Positions 1 to 10,214 of a stretch of 64,000 nucleotides of DNA are shown here, piece by piece. Position numbers and translations under genes: made by a program. This DNA comes from Gaeumannomyces sp. JS-464 (taxonomy: Eukaryota; Ascomycota; Sordariomycetes; Magnaporthales; Magnaporthaceae): contig NGZR01000006.1 in NCBI GenBank assembly GCA_002197995.1, positions 1,302,001 to 1,366,000 of the forward strand, given 5' to 3'. Below the pieces are notes generated by a model. That model saw only the letters and a program-made list of their open reading frames with translations, searched no databases and was not told where the DNA came from. The number at the start of each line of letters is the position of its first letter. Positions within the stretch are counted from its first letter, which is position 1.

Positions 1-2914
1 TCAAGCTGATGCAGAAGATGGCCGACAAGGCCAAGATATCCGTCGGCGGCACCAAGGAGGAGGCCGCGGAGAAGGATGTGCTGAGGACCATCATGGGCAC
101 CAAGCTCGCCCGCCTGATCCCGCTGGTCGAGGGCGGCATGAACGACCTCAAGAGCGAGGTTGAAAAGCAGTCGCTGCAGACGATGAAGTCCATCTGCGAC
201 CTGCTGACCAACGACGATGTCGCTCCGCGGATACCGCTCCTCATCGAGACGATGCAGAAGCCGTCGGCGCAGTCGCTGCAAAAGGCCATCCACGCCCTGT
301 CCATGACCACCTTTGTGGCCATCGTCACATCGCCCGTCCTGGCGCTGCTTACGCCGTTCCTAGAGCGGTCCCTGAACACGCCGACGACCCCGCAGGAGGT
401 TCTCAGGCAGACGGTCGTCATTACCGAGAACCTGACAAAGCTTGTTCACGACCCCATCGAGGCGCGGACTTTCCTGCCCAAGCTGACCCCTGGTGTTAAG
501 AACGTGGCCGATAGGGCGGCCCTGCCCGAGGTCCGCGAGCTGGCGACGCGGGCCCTGGGCGTCATGAACAAGGCTATGGCTGTGGATCAGGACAACGTTG
601 TCGAGCGCACGACCGCCGACGATGTAGCCAAGGTTATCGATGCAGAGATTAAGAAGACCAAGGGCCTGGCTGGTGATCTGGACACTTACAAGGCCATGCG
701 GCCATACGTCTGCGACATGGTCGCCGAGGATGTCAACCATCGTTATGTCACCCGGATTTCTGCCCGGATCGCTCCTTACCTCAAGTCCATGATGAAGGAG
801 GCCGACGCACACGAAACGGTTGGCGCCGCGGTAGAGAAGTTTTATGTCGATGAGGATCACCGCAAGTACGGAGAGCCCGAGAAGGAGGACGATGGCGAGA
901 TCGAGATTGTCAACGCCGACTTCTCGCTCGCGTACGGCGGTATGCTGCTGCTTTCGCACACGAACCTACGTCTTCTGAAGGGCCATCGCTATGGTCTCTG
1001 TGGCCGCAACGGTGCTGGCAAGTCGACACTGATGCGCAGTATCGCCAATGAGAAACTAGAGGGCTTCCCCCCTCAGTCGGTCCTGCGCACGTGCTACGTG
1101 GAGCACAACCAGGGCGAGGACGCCGACATCAGTATCCTAGAGTTCATGATAAAGGACCCCACTGTCGCAAAGGAGAACTACTCTCGCCAGGAGGTCTCGG
1201 ACGTCCTTGCTGAATTCGGCTTCACCGCCGGGCCCGAGGGCCGCCAGTCGCAGAAGGTCGGACGCTCTCAGGAGGTTGGAAGATGAAGCTCGCTCTGGCT
1301 CGCGCTATGCTCCAAAGGGCCGATGTCCTGCTACTTGACGAGCCTACTAACCACCTGGACGTTGCCAACATCGCGTGGCTCGAGAACTACCTCAAGACAC
1401 ACACCGACATCACGAGCTTGATCGTCTCCCACGACTCCAAATTCCTGGACGAAGTCACCACCGACATCTACCACTATGAGCCTGGCAAGAAGCTCGGCCA
1501 CTACAAGGGCAACCTTGCGGCATTTGTCAAGATCAAGCCCGAGGCCAAGGGCTACTACACGCTGTCGGCCAGCAACGTGCAGTTCAAGTTCCCGCCCCCC
1601 GGAATTCTCAGTGGCGTCAAGTCGCAGACGCGCGCCATCATCCGCATGACCAACGTGTCGTACCAGTACCCGGGGGCGCCGAAGCCCTCACTAAGCGAGG
1701 TTTCGTGTCAACTTTCGCTATCTTCGCGGGTGGCCATTATTGGACCCAACGGTGCGGGCAAGTCCACGCTCATCAAGCTGCTTACTGGCGAAGTTATTCC
1801 GTCTTCCGGAAAGGTCGAGAAGCACCCGAACCTGCGTATCGGCTACATCAAGCAGCACGCGTTGGAGCATGTCGAGATGCACCTGGAGAAGACACCCAAT
1901 CAGTACCTGCAGTGGCGTTACCAGCACGGCGACGACCGTGAAGTGCACATGAAGCAGACGCGCATGCTCTCAGACCAGGACCGCAAGCAGATGGAGAAGA
2001 CCATCGACATCGGCGACGGCAAGGGCAAGCGGCAGATCGAGGCGCTAGTCGGTCGCGCCAAGTACAAGAAGACCTTCCAATACGAGGTGTAAGTAATCAT
2101 ACCCTGATTGTCCCTAACTGGAGCTGCTGCTGATAAAAACTCGTCTGCCTGCAGTAAATGGAGAGGGTGGCTGCCCAAGTTCAACACTCAAATCTCGCGC
2201 GAGACGCTCCTGGAGCTCGGGTTCGACAAGTTGGTTCAGGAGTTCGACGATCACGAGGCGTCGCGCGAGGGTCTTGGATACCGCGAGCTGCAGCCTGCGG
2301 TGATCTCGAAGCACTTTGAGGACCTGGGACTGGATCCGGAGATCGCCAACCACAACGAGATCGGGTCGCTCTCGGGAGGCCAGAAGGTCAAGGTCGTGAT
2401 CGCGGGTGCCATGTGGAACAACCCCCACTTGCTGGTTCTGGACGAGCCGACCAACTTCTTGGACCGCGACTCACTGGGAGGACTGGCGGTGGCGATCCGT
2501 GAGTTCAAGGGCGGCGTTGTCATGATTTCGCACAACGACGAGTTCGTGGGCGCGCTGGCGACCGAGCAGTGGCACGTCGATGCCGGACGGGTGACCCACC
2601 GGGGCCACGCGGCGGTATCGCTGGACCGGTTCGAGGACTCGGTCTCTCGGCCCGGATCTGGGCTCAACTCGGGTGTCGCGACGCCCAGCGGAGCCGCCTC
2701 AAGCGTGGTGAGCAGCGCGGTCAACAGCGCAGTCAACAGCGGAGTCGAGGACAATGCGGGCGGCGAACTCAAGTTCCGGGCACGCAAAAAGAAGAAGATG
2801 ACCAAGAAGGAGCTCAAAGAGCGCGAGGTGCGCAGGCGACTCCGACATATCGAGTGGCTCAACAGCCCCAAGGGCACGCCGCATCCTCCCGACACCGACG
2901 ACGAGGCCGACTAA
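1..2914 (+). CDS. New1/Elf1-type EF3-family ABC-F ATPase, 5' partial, one frameshift
   Basis: Ribosome-associated tandem ABC ATPase. In this family yeast New1 acts in translation termination/recycling and S. pombe Elf1 has been linked to mRNA export. The frame is open to the window edge, so the N terminus is missing. In order: HEAT-like helices (to about nt 870), ABC1 Walker A GRNGAGKST (1002-1028), ABC1 signature (about 1262-1280), Walker B DEPTNHLD, ABC2 Walker A GPNGAGKST (1742-1768), a chromodomain-like insertion (YEVKWRGWLP), ABC2 signature LSGGQK (2369-2386), Walker B DEPTNFLD, and a basic/acidic tail. A 66-bp intron lies at 2089-2154 (GTAAGT..CTGCAG) and splits the chromodomain. One base appears missing near 1260-1263, exactly at the ABC1 LSGGW motif; both sides match the family, so an assembly error is likely. 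The chromodomain and C-terminal region fit New1/Elf1 better than canonical eEF3. Family very sure, subgroup fairly sure. Confidence 0.88.
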
Positions 2915-3157
2915 AATGGATGGGGTTGGAACTATTGGATTTAGTGCGGGGTTTACTCTTGCTTCATTTTGTTGCATGCTTTGCTTTCTTTTTCTTTTTT
3001 TTTTTTTTTCGGACGACGCTTTTCCTTGCTCCCCTTTCTGTCTGCTCTCTCGACGACGGCGGGATAATTTCTGGGACCCATTAGATGATAGACAGACTCT
3101 GACATGCCTACGACTGTTTCTAAAGACGGGCAGAGAAGAGCCCGAGACGTGGAGGTC

Positions 3158-3549
3158 TTAGATTGGCATAGACGGCGTTTCACTATAGATGGAGGTATTT
3201 GATGATGCCTTGGAATTAAAGCTATCTTTCATCATGTTGGGTTTGGGGCCATTGCGACTGACGATAGCGATTCCTGGATGAAGTGTGGCTGTGTAGAGCT
3301 TGTTGCTAGCGCCAACGCGAACACTGACAGCCTCCACCTCTAGTGTCTTGGCAGAGAGCGCATCCCACAGCCCGCTGGAAGACCCATGGATGGAATGGCT
3401 CACTCGCACAGCGTGCACCCCGATCCCCAGGGCCAAGTCAACGACGAAAAGGACGCCATCTAGGGCGCAGCCATTTGCGCATGCCAGCCCAGGGACCCCA
3501 ACGGCTCGGACCAGTCGATCAAAAGCTGGAGCTCCTGAGGTGCTAGCAT
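3158..3549 (-). CDS. Small protein of unknown function (about 130 aa), one frameshift
   Basis: I do not recognise this gene. Reading from the ATG at 3549, a first frame (starting MLAPQELQLLIDWSEP) passes after a one-base shift near 3461-3466 (a CCC run) into a second frame that stays open to 3158 and ends SETPSMPI. The joined protein has balanced amino-acid use, with no low complexity. No signal peptide or membrane segment is evident. Its 3' end is 243 bp from the convergent New1-like gene. The frameshift is again a single-base deletion, as in other genes here. The start could lie further upstream if there is a 5' exon. It could be a chance open frame, but both halves look protein-like. Confidence 0.42.
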
Positions 3550-4087
3550 TTCAAGAGCCTAACAATTTTTTAGTCTGGCAGCTCACAACGCGCTGGAGAA
3601 AACACCACTCACGTCACTGGGTGTTGGTCAGCGGCTCCTCATTGGCCAGGGGTAAAAGGGTGCGGCACGGCTGCGCCCAATCCCAGCAGCGAGACACATG
3701 GACCCCCTTGACGTCACCGCCGATCCCCTCTCAGCACCGCCGACAGCGTGGGTGCATGGGAGCTGTGCAGCCACGCAGCGTAACGGGAATTCCAGGGAGA
3801 TGGATGACGAGACGTCATCACAGCATCGAGGAGGAAGCGAAAGGCGCCGGTTGGGGGTAAGGGCCAGTTTTGGAGGGCGGATGGGATTGTGTTGGAAGAG
3901 TTGAAATAGCCCCAACTTCACCCCGTCTTTCTTGGACTCTTGGTCGCTCAAGACAAGCCTTTTTGCCAGCTAACCTTTATTCTACATCCACCAAGAGCCT
4001 CACCCAAACCCCTTTTTGGGACCAACGAGCACACAACACTCCACTACCTTTTTTTATTTAACCTCTCAACCTTCCACGCAACCAATC
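3550..4087. other. Divergent intergenic region
   Basis: This 538-bp gap separates two divergently transcribed small genes and would hold both promoters. The part just before 4088 is pyrimidine/A-rich (TTTTTTATTTAACC, then CAACC, then CAATCATG), typical of a fungal 5' UTR. No further gene seen. Confidence 0.4.
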
Positions 4088-4635
4088 ATGCCTCTCTTCT
4101 CCCGCCACTCCGAGCCCGCCAGGGAGGAGGTCCCCCGCCGCCACCCGTCGAGGAGCCGCGGCCCGAGAAACGCGGGCTCTTTGGGCGCAGCAGCAAGCGC
4201 TCCGCCACCCCGGACCGCCACGGCAGCCCGACGGGCGTGGCGCGCCGCTCGACCGACATGAGCAGCTCGAGCGACGGCTCCGCGGCCCCCACGCACCGGC
4301 GGCGGTCGCTCCTGCACCGCGCGTTCGGCAACGGCAACGGCAGCGGGAGGTCGTCGTCGTCGCGGGGCGACGAGGTGACGGACCCGTCGATCCTGGCGGC
4401 GCGCGAGCGCGTCGTGAGCGCCGAGAAGGCGGAGCGCGAGGCGGACCGGGCCATGGAGGTGGCGCGGCGCGAGGTGGCCGAGGCGCGGGGGGAGGTGCGC
4501 CGGCTCGAGATGGAGCTCAAGGAGGAGGCGCGGCTGGCGAGGATCAAGGCCGGGCATGCGCGCGAGGTGTCGCAGCGGGCCAAGCCGCTTGGGCGTGGGT
4601 TTTTTTTTTTTTTTCTTCCCTCTTTCAATCCATAA
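4088..4635 (+). CDS. Small coiled-coil protein, conserved-looking, one frameshift
   Basis: The protein starts MPLFSRHSEPAREEVP at 4088. It then has a Ser/Pro/Arg-rich low-complexity stretch including EKRGLFGRSS, and ends in a heptad-like charged helix (AARERVVSAEKAEREADRAM onward) finishing with KPLGR. Small fungal proteins with a Pro-rich start and a C-terminal coiled coil ending KPLGR-like occur in Sordariomycetes, to my recollection; no function is known to me. The first 16 codons and the rest lie in different frames. One missing C in the CCCCC run at 4132-4136 would join them as VPPPPPVEE. After KPLGR the frame runs into a T tract (GGFFFFF), so the true end may be a spliced exon beginning after the GTGGGT at about 4593. 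No membrane segment seen. Confidence 0.6.
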
Positions 4636-5300
4636 TGTCTTTTTTTCGTGCAAGTCAACGCTAATATTATATGCTGGATCCCAGGCAACCACGGCTTCTG
4701 ATCGGGAAGGGCTGAGGTGTAGGATGTGTCTTTTAGGAAAGAGGTTTGTTTGTGTTTGACTACTGGGATTTTTGTGTATTGCGGCACTGGGTCTTTTGGT
4801 TAGTTCATATCTGGTAGCGTGTAAGCATTTGTTTTGTTCTGCAACTTATACCAGTGACTTTGTTCAGCTACTGTTCCTCGAACCGGTTACCATGGCCTCT
4901 AGGACCTGCTACTGCCATGGCGTTCACAAGCTGCAGCATGGGACGACGTACCATTACCAAGCCACGATGGCCACTGTGCTATCTAATTTAAAGTGTAAGT
5001 AGGTATCTAAAATAAGTTGTGTTTCATAAATCATGGCGAACCTCCCAAAATTCCACCGAAACCCAGGGCTTGCTAGACTTTGTGACCTGCACTCCGTCCC
5101 CCATCTTGGGTTAATACAAACCTGGACACGTTCTACCCGGCCAAAGCAAGAGGAGAAACAGAGGGGGGATAAGGCCAAGACAAACCAAAGGTGACCGGCC
5201 GGTATCATGAATTAAACAAAGGCAGCAAGAAAGGTGAACGCTATTATCCGTCCCCGCAACGAACCATTACACCATATACAAAAACAAAACATCGTCACCC
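4636..5300. other. Intergenic, convergent 3' ends
   Basis: This gap of about 665 bp lies between the 3' ends of the coiled-coil gene and the fasciclin gene. It is AT-richer than the flanks and contains T tracts. No coding region recognised. Confidence 0.5.
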
Positions 5301-6620
5301 TCAAACGATACCACCCAGAACGCCGCCTACAACTCCAGCGGCGGCGGCGACCACCGCAGCCCCCGTGCAGCGCGCCGCCGCCACGGCGACGCCCGAGCTG
5401 CTCGAGGACCGGACCGAGGTGGTGGTGGCGGGCCTCGTGCTCGACGCGGTCGTGGGCGTCGGGCAGTTTGCCGTGCACGGCAGGGCCGTCGTGAAGGGGG
5501 TCGGGGCGCGGCCGCCCGTGCTGCCGCCGACGACGGTGCCGCTGGCGCTGACGGCGAAGACGGGCGGCTGCGAGTCCCGCTCCGGGTCCGGGCGGACGTC
5601 CGGGGCGTCCGGGTTGAGGACGCCGTCGACGAGGTGGACGACGCCGTTGGCGACGAGGATGTCGGGCACGATGACCTTTGCGCTGTTGACGAACAGCTGG
5701 TTGCCCGAGCGGCGGATCGAGACCTGGGAGCCGGGGCCCGAGGACGAGGCGGCCGTCGAGAGCTTGGTGCCGTTCTGCAGGGCCGAGGCCGGGATGACCT
5801 TTCCCGGGACGAGGTGGTACTGCAGGACGCGCCGCAGCTTGTCGGCGTCGAGCGACGTCAGAGACGGGCCGAGGAACTGGATGGCGGCGGTGACGGGCGC
5901 GAAGATGGTGACGTCGCTGGCGTCGGAGAACTGCGGGATCAGGCCGGCGGCGTAGCAGGCGGCGACGAAGGCGGACAGCTCGTTGCGGTACGACGTCAGG
6001 CCCGTGACCTCGAGGCGCTTGGGCGCCGTCATGAGCGCGTCGGCGACGTGGACGACGCCGCCCGCGAAGCGCAGGTCGGTCTCGACCAGGGTGGCGCGCG
6101 AGCCGCCGCCCGAGGTGACGACGACGTCGCCGCCGCGCTGCTTGTCGAGGGTGGCGTGCTGGCCCGACGTGACGTTGGTGAGGGACCTGTCGGTCAGCTT
6201 GGTGGTGGCGTACAGGCGGCTGCCCTCGGCGATGCTGGAGAGCGGGTACGAGCCCACGAGGGTGTGGTACTCGAGCAGGGCGTTGACCTGGGTCTTGTTC
6301 TTGGGGTCAAAGTCCTGTATCCTCGCGAACGAGTCGTTGTTGGGCGCGATGAGCGTGACGCCTCCCAGCGTGGGGAGCTGGAAGAGGTAGTCGGTGTTGT
6401 TCTGGCGCCGGTGTGTTAGTGCGCGTTTGTGAGTCGGGGTAGAAAGAACCAAGGGGTTTCATACCTTGATGAGGTTCCAGAATATGGAAAGCTCCGGCTT
6501 GCTGCTGAGGACCCTATCCAGGTCTGCCGGCTTGTCCTCTGCAGATGAGCAGCCCAATAGTGTGGAGAGTGAGAGTATCACGGGCAAAGACCCGGAGGCT
6601 GCCTTGGAGAAGAACCTCAT
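5301..6620 (-). CDS. GPI-anchored-type fasciclin (FAS1) protein, two FAS1 domains
   Basis: Predicted extracellular adhesion/cell-wall protein of about 418 aa. Exon 1 (6620-6465) encodes a signal peptide (MRFFSKAASGSLPVILSLS, then a cysteine-containing stretch). A 63-bp intron (6402-6464, GTATGA..CCAG, branch CACTAAC) follows in phase 0, and exon 2 runs to 5301. The first FAS1 domain covers about residues 45-170 (VTLIAPNNDSF, later VVHVADALM). The second covers about 175-310 (VTIFAPVTAA, LQYHLVPGKV, GVVHLVDGVL). A Ser/Thr/Pro-rich stalk and a hydrophobic C-terminal tail follow, as expected of GPI-anchored fasciclins. The frame is intact, unlike many neighbours. FAS1 proteins mediate adhesion; the ligand here is unknown. 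Confidence 0.9.
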
Positions 6621-9600
6621 GATGAGAGTTGCGGGCCGTGGTCTATACGGCCTACCCCTTGCCTTCTTCGTCTACCAGGCAAGGCTGTTGAAGCAAGCCA
6701 ACAGGCTGGTTGCAAAGCTGCACTTCAAGCAGCCGAGGTTGTATAGCGAGCGGTGTTCTGAACGAGTGTACCGGGGCACCACCACAAGCGAGCGTGAGTG
6801 GGTGGGATGATGGGACGACGTTGGGATGGATGCAGGTTCGGCGTTTGATATGTACCCGGTATTCCGGTTGGGCCGAGAAGAAGGGGGGTTGGAGCAACTA
6901 AAAGAGAAAGCAAGAGATGCCCACATGTCCCGGTCCAGCTGCACGCCCTGGTGGTGGCCGTGGCGGGGACCTGGCGGCCGTGTGAGTGGTGTTCCTCTTC
7001 GTCTCGTGTCTGCCGCCATGTTCCTCCTGGAATGCAGGTGCGCCATGGCGAAAACCGGGGCTGCATAAGGAGAAGAGGAAGATTGGGATAAGCAAACGCA
7101 TTGAAATTTTGTCCATATTTTTTTCTTCTTTCTTTTTCCATCATCTCTGTAGGGGGTGGAGGGGTGGTGTGGAAGCACGGCATTGATCCAAGACAGGTCC
7201 CAAGAAAGTCCTGTCCAACGCCCGGGAAGAGCAGAAGCAGACGAACAGCACACCGCACACCCATAGAACCCATAGAGACGGTGGCCGCCGGGTGGATCTG
7301 CGACGGCCGGCGGACGCCAGCCCAGCCCAACCCTGGCCGGGGCTCTTCTGGAAGAGAAAAGAGCGCTAGCCAGCTGTCGAGTTTCCAAGATTCGTGACGC
7401 GAGGCTTTGGTTTGATGGACCGAGTTCTGTCTACGTGTCCATTCTGGGCGGCTGAAAGCTTGACGCTGACCAGCCCTGGGATTTTGCTCTTCAGCCTGGC
7501 CTGCCCTGCGCATCTTGTCCCATCTCGGGCTGCCGGATTGCTTACTCCGGGGCTTTGGGCTGCTTGGCCGCAATATCACGGCCAGGGAGGCGTGTTTTCT
7601 GGTGTCTCTGTGATAACACGAATAGCGATCGTCCCGGCTCCCGAGACCCTGTCGAGATTTTGCGCTAGGATGCGATTATCTATCACCGACAATTTGGATT
7701 TCGGCCGATTGCCTCTGCAAGTTCTTCAGCATGTGCTAGGCGACAGGCAATTGCCGTTTTGGGGATTTTCGGTTATCTATCGACGATTTATTCCTTGCCC
7801 TCCAGCTCGGCACAGGGGTCCCAGCAACGCGGCAGGCACGAAACCAAGGAAAAAGCCACGCTATCTGGTCCCGACTACAGGCCTAGGGCGTGCAGCTGGT
7901 CGACTCAATTGCTCAAAATAGCCGGCCAACCAATTGCCGGAGCGGCCTGGCGACCAGAGACGCAGCATGCACGAGACTGCAGCAGCGCCAGGGAAAGCCG
8001 TCAGTTGCCATGCGCTGCTGCTGCACGACGAGACTTGTGCGCGGGCGCGATACGAGAAAACTCGGGTGGATCGGCAGCCCAAAAGGGTCCCGCCATCAGA
8101 CCATGAAACCATGAAACAGGGCAGCAGGCTGCCTTTTTGGGCCTTCGAGCCGTCACGTTTCGATGGGAAACTTGGAAGATGCAACCCACCCAAACGGCGG
8201 CCGCTACACCCACTCGGTAGACAGCGACAGCCTGCTGCAAAGTCCGAGCCCGCCTTTTTGGTCAGCCCAGGGGAAAAGGAGAAAAGAGAAACCCTCGTGT
8301 TCTCAGCTGCCAGTAAGGGCGCCACTATGGAGGGGTTGGTCAGGGCTCTCTCACCTATCGTTTTGGCCTCTTGCTTTTCCCCCTCATCCCCTGCAAGCCG
8401 GGACGCGCAAAGAAAATGGAGAGGAAAAAAATCGATATCAGTGTGGGGCATCGGCGGCGGCGTCAAAAGCCTCCAAATTTCTTCGGCCTCAGCCGTCCGC
8501 CGGCTTCGGGTGCATCCTGCGTCGCACACGCTCTGCTTTGTATGGGCTACGCCAAGGTGTAGCTGTAACTCGCTCGAAGATCGTCCCCTCTCCTATTCCC
8601 TTATCCCGCCCACGCCCCTGTGGCGGCCGCCACGCTGTCGTCGTGACGCTGGGCGCGGCGCGAATCTGCCCCCACCCCACCCATGCCGGTAGCCGCCGCG
8701 GCAGCCATTTGGGTTCGTGGGAGTGGCCGGGACGTATTTCTGAAGTGCCATGTCAGTCGAGAACTAGAGATGAACTTTTTTTTTTTTTTTTCGATGGGCT
8801 TGAGGGTTGCTGGCGTGGCCGGTGGGGGTCACACGCAGTCCCTGGAGGTAACATAGAAGCTGTCTACAGCTTGTATCCCCTGGCCGGACAACCGCGAACG
8901 CACACCGGCAAATACCCATGTCCACGCAATGCTCGGGACAACCTGCCTTGCCCCTGGGCCCTCGACATTGAGATAAGGAAAGAGACTAGCTAGTGATCGG
9001 TTCACCTCTCAAGTAGCACGGCACAGGACACGGACGGCCCACGGAAACAGGGTGGACCGCACGTTCCACACAAGGAACTACCCGAAGCCAGCCAGCCGGC
9101 CAGCCAGCCACGGAATGACATTGCGTATCTATCAATTTCTAAACTTTTTGATGCGGTGAGCGCGATAGCCTCAAGATGGTTCGCGGCAAGGGGCCGGCTG
9201 GGCCGCGTTATCACCTTCACCTGCCCACCCCTGCCTGCGACGTGGCCGAGACAAGCCACAGCAGACGATGGTGCTGTTCGGGGTTTCCGGCCGAGGACGA
9301 ACGAACGTTTTCCTGGTTTTTTTACGGGCGGGATGAGTTGCCTGTCCGCACCAACCCCCCACGCTATATGCTCCTGGGGTGGATCAAAGTCGCACTGCAG
9401 TCGACGGGCCGACTCTGCTCTGTCGACCTCGATCGAGATGTGCGGGAGGTGCTGCCGAGTGATACCGGCAGAGGGGGACCTGTTGTGAGCCTGTCCTCGG
9501 TCTCGAAGGGAGAGATGGTAAGACCGCCAGCCGGCAGGCGACCCGAATCGAGGTTGGACTTGAAGGGAAGGCATCTGGCAAAGCACTCGGTTTCTGGAAT

Positions 9601-10214
9601 GGGAAAATTTCCTATTCTTGCTAGGATGAATAGTTTGTAGATACTGTTGCAATTCCCACATCGTTCTTCCCATCCCAATGTGGTCATGGCTGGAAGCATG
9701 CCGACGAGGGCGGGAGGTACTGTGGGAGGAGAAGGAAAAGGGTCCAACTACATGAGCGTGTTTCCATAGCAAGGGACGAGGCCGTCGACATGTAAAGTAG
9801 GAGTGTTTCAAGTCAAGTTACTGTGCCTGTCTAGTTTATGTTCACCAAGCGCCGATGTGCCGTTTTCCTCCGTCCCCTGCTGAATGTCAGGCTGTCTCCC
9901 ATATTTGCCGTAAAAAGAATCTCCCTGGCTCTTGGCATAGCTCCTGATATAGTTGGTTTGCTCGGTGGTAACCGGGTGCGAAAAAAACGAAAGAAAAAAA
10001 AACGAGAAAGGAAATAAGGTCAAAAAAGAGATAGGAGCAAACATTGGAGTCGTCAGAATCAGACATAATAAGCTTAGATTGGAAAAGATAAAAAAGGCCC
10101 AAGGAAAGCAATGATTAACCCTTCTTGTTAGGAAAGAAGAGAGGGGCTGACCCCTAACCGACAACAGAAAAACCCAAGCAAAAAAAACCAAGCGAGAACC
10201 AAGACTCGGATGAT
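6621..10214. other. 3.6-kb gap without a recognised gene
   Basis: This gap holds the promoter side of the fasciclin gene and the 3' side of the glycosyltransferase. Open frames on both strands (for example around 6725-7579 minus and 9002-9811 minus) show Pro/Ser/Arg-rich, non-family-like translations and overlap each other, so I treat them as chance. A T18 tract lies near 8775-8792. No RNA gene or repeat family recognised. Confidence 0.5.

Noticed and set aside
6725..7579. 284-codon open frame on the minus strand
   Set aside because: Overlapped by similar-length frames on the same strand; Pro/Ser/Arg-rich with no recognisable domain; GC-rich chance frame.
9002..9811. 269-codon open frame on the minus strand
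   Set aside because: Competes with frames at 9176-9640 plus and 9364-9747 minus; no protein-like pattern.
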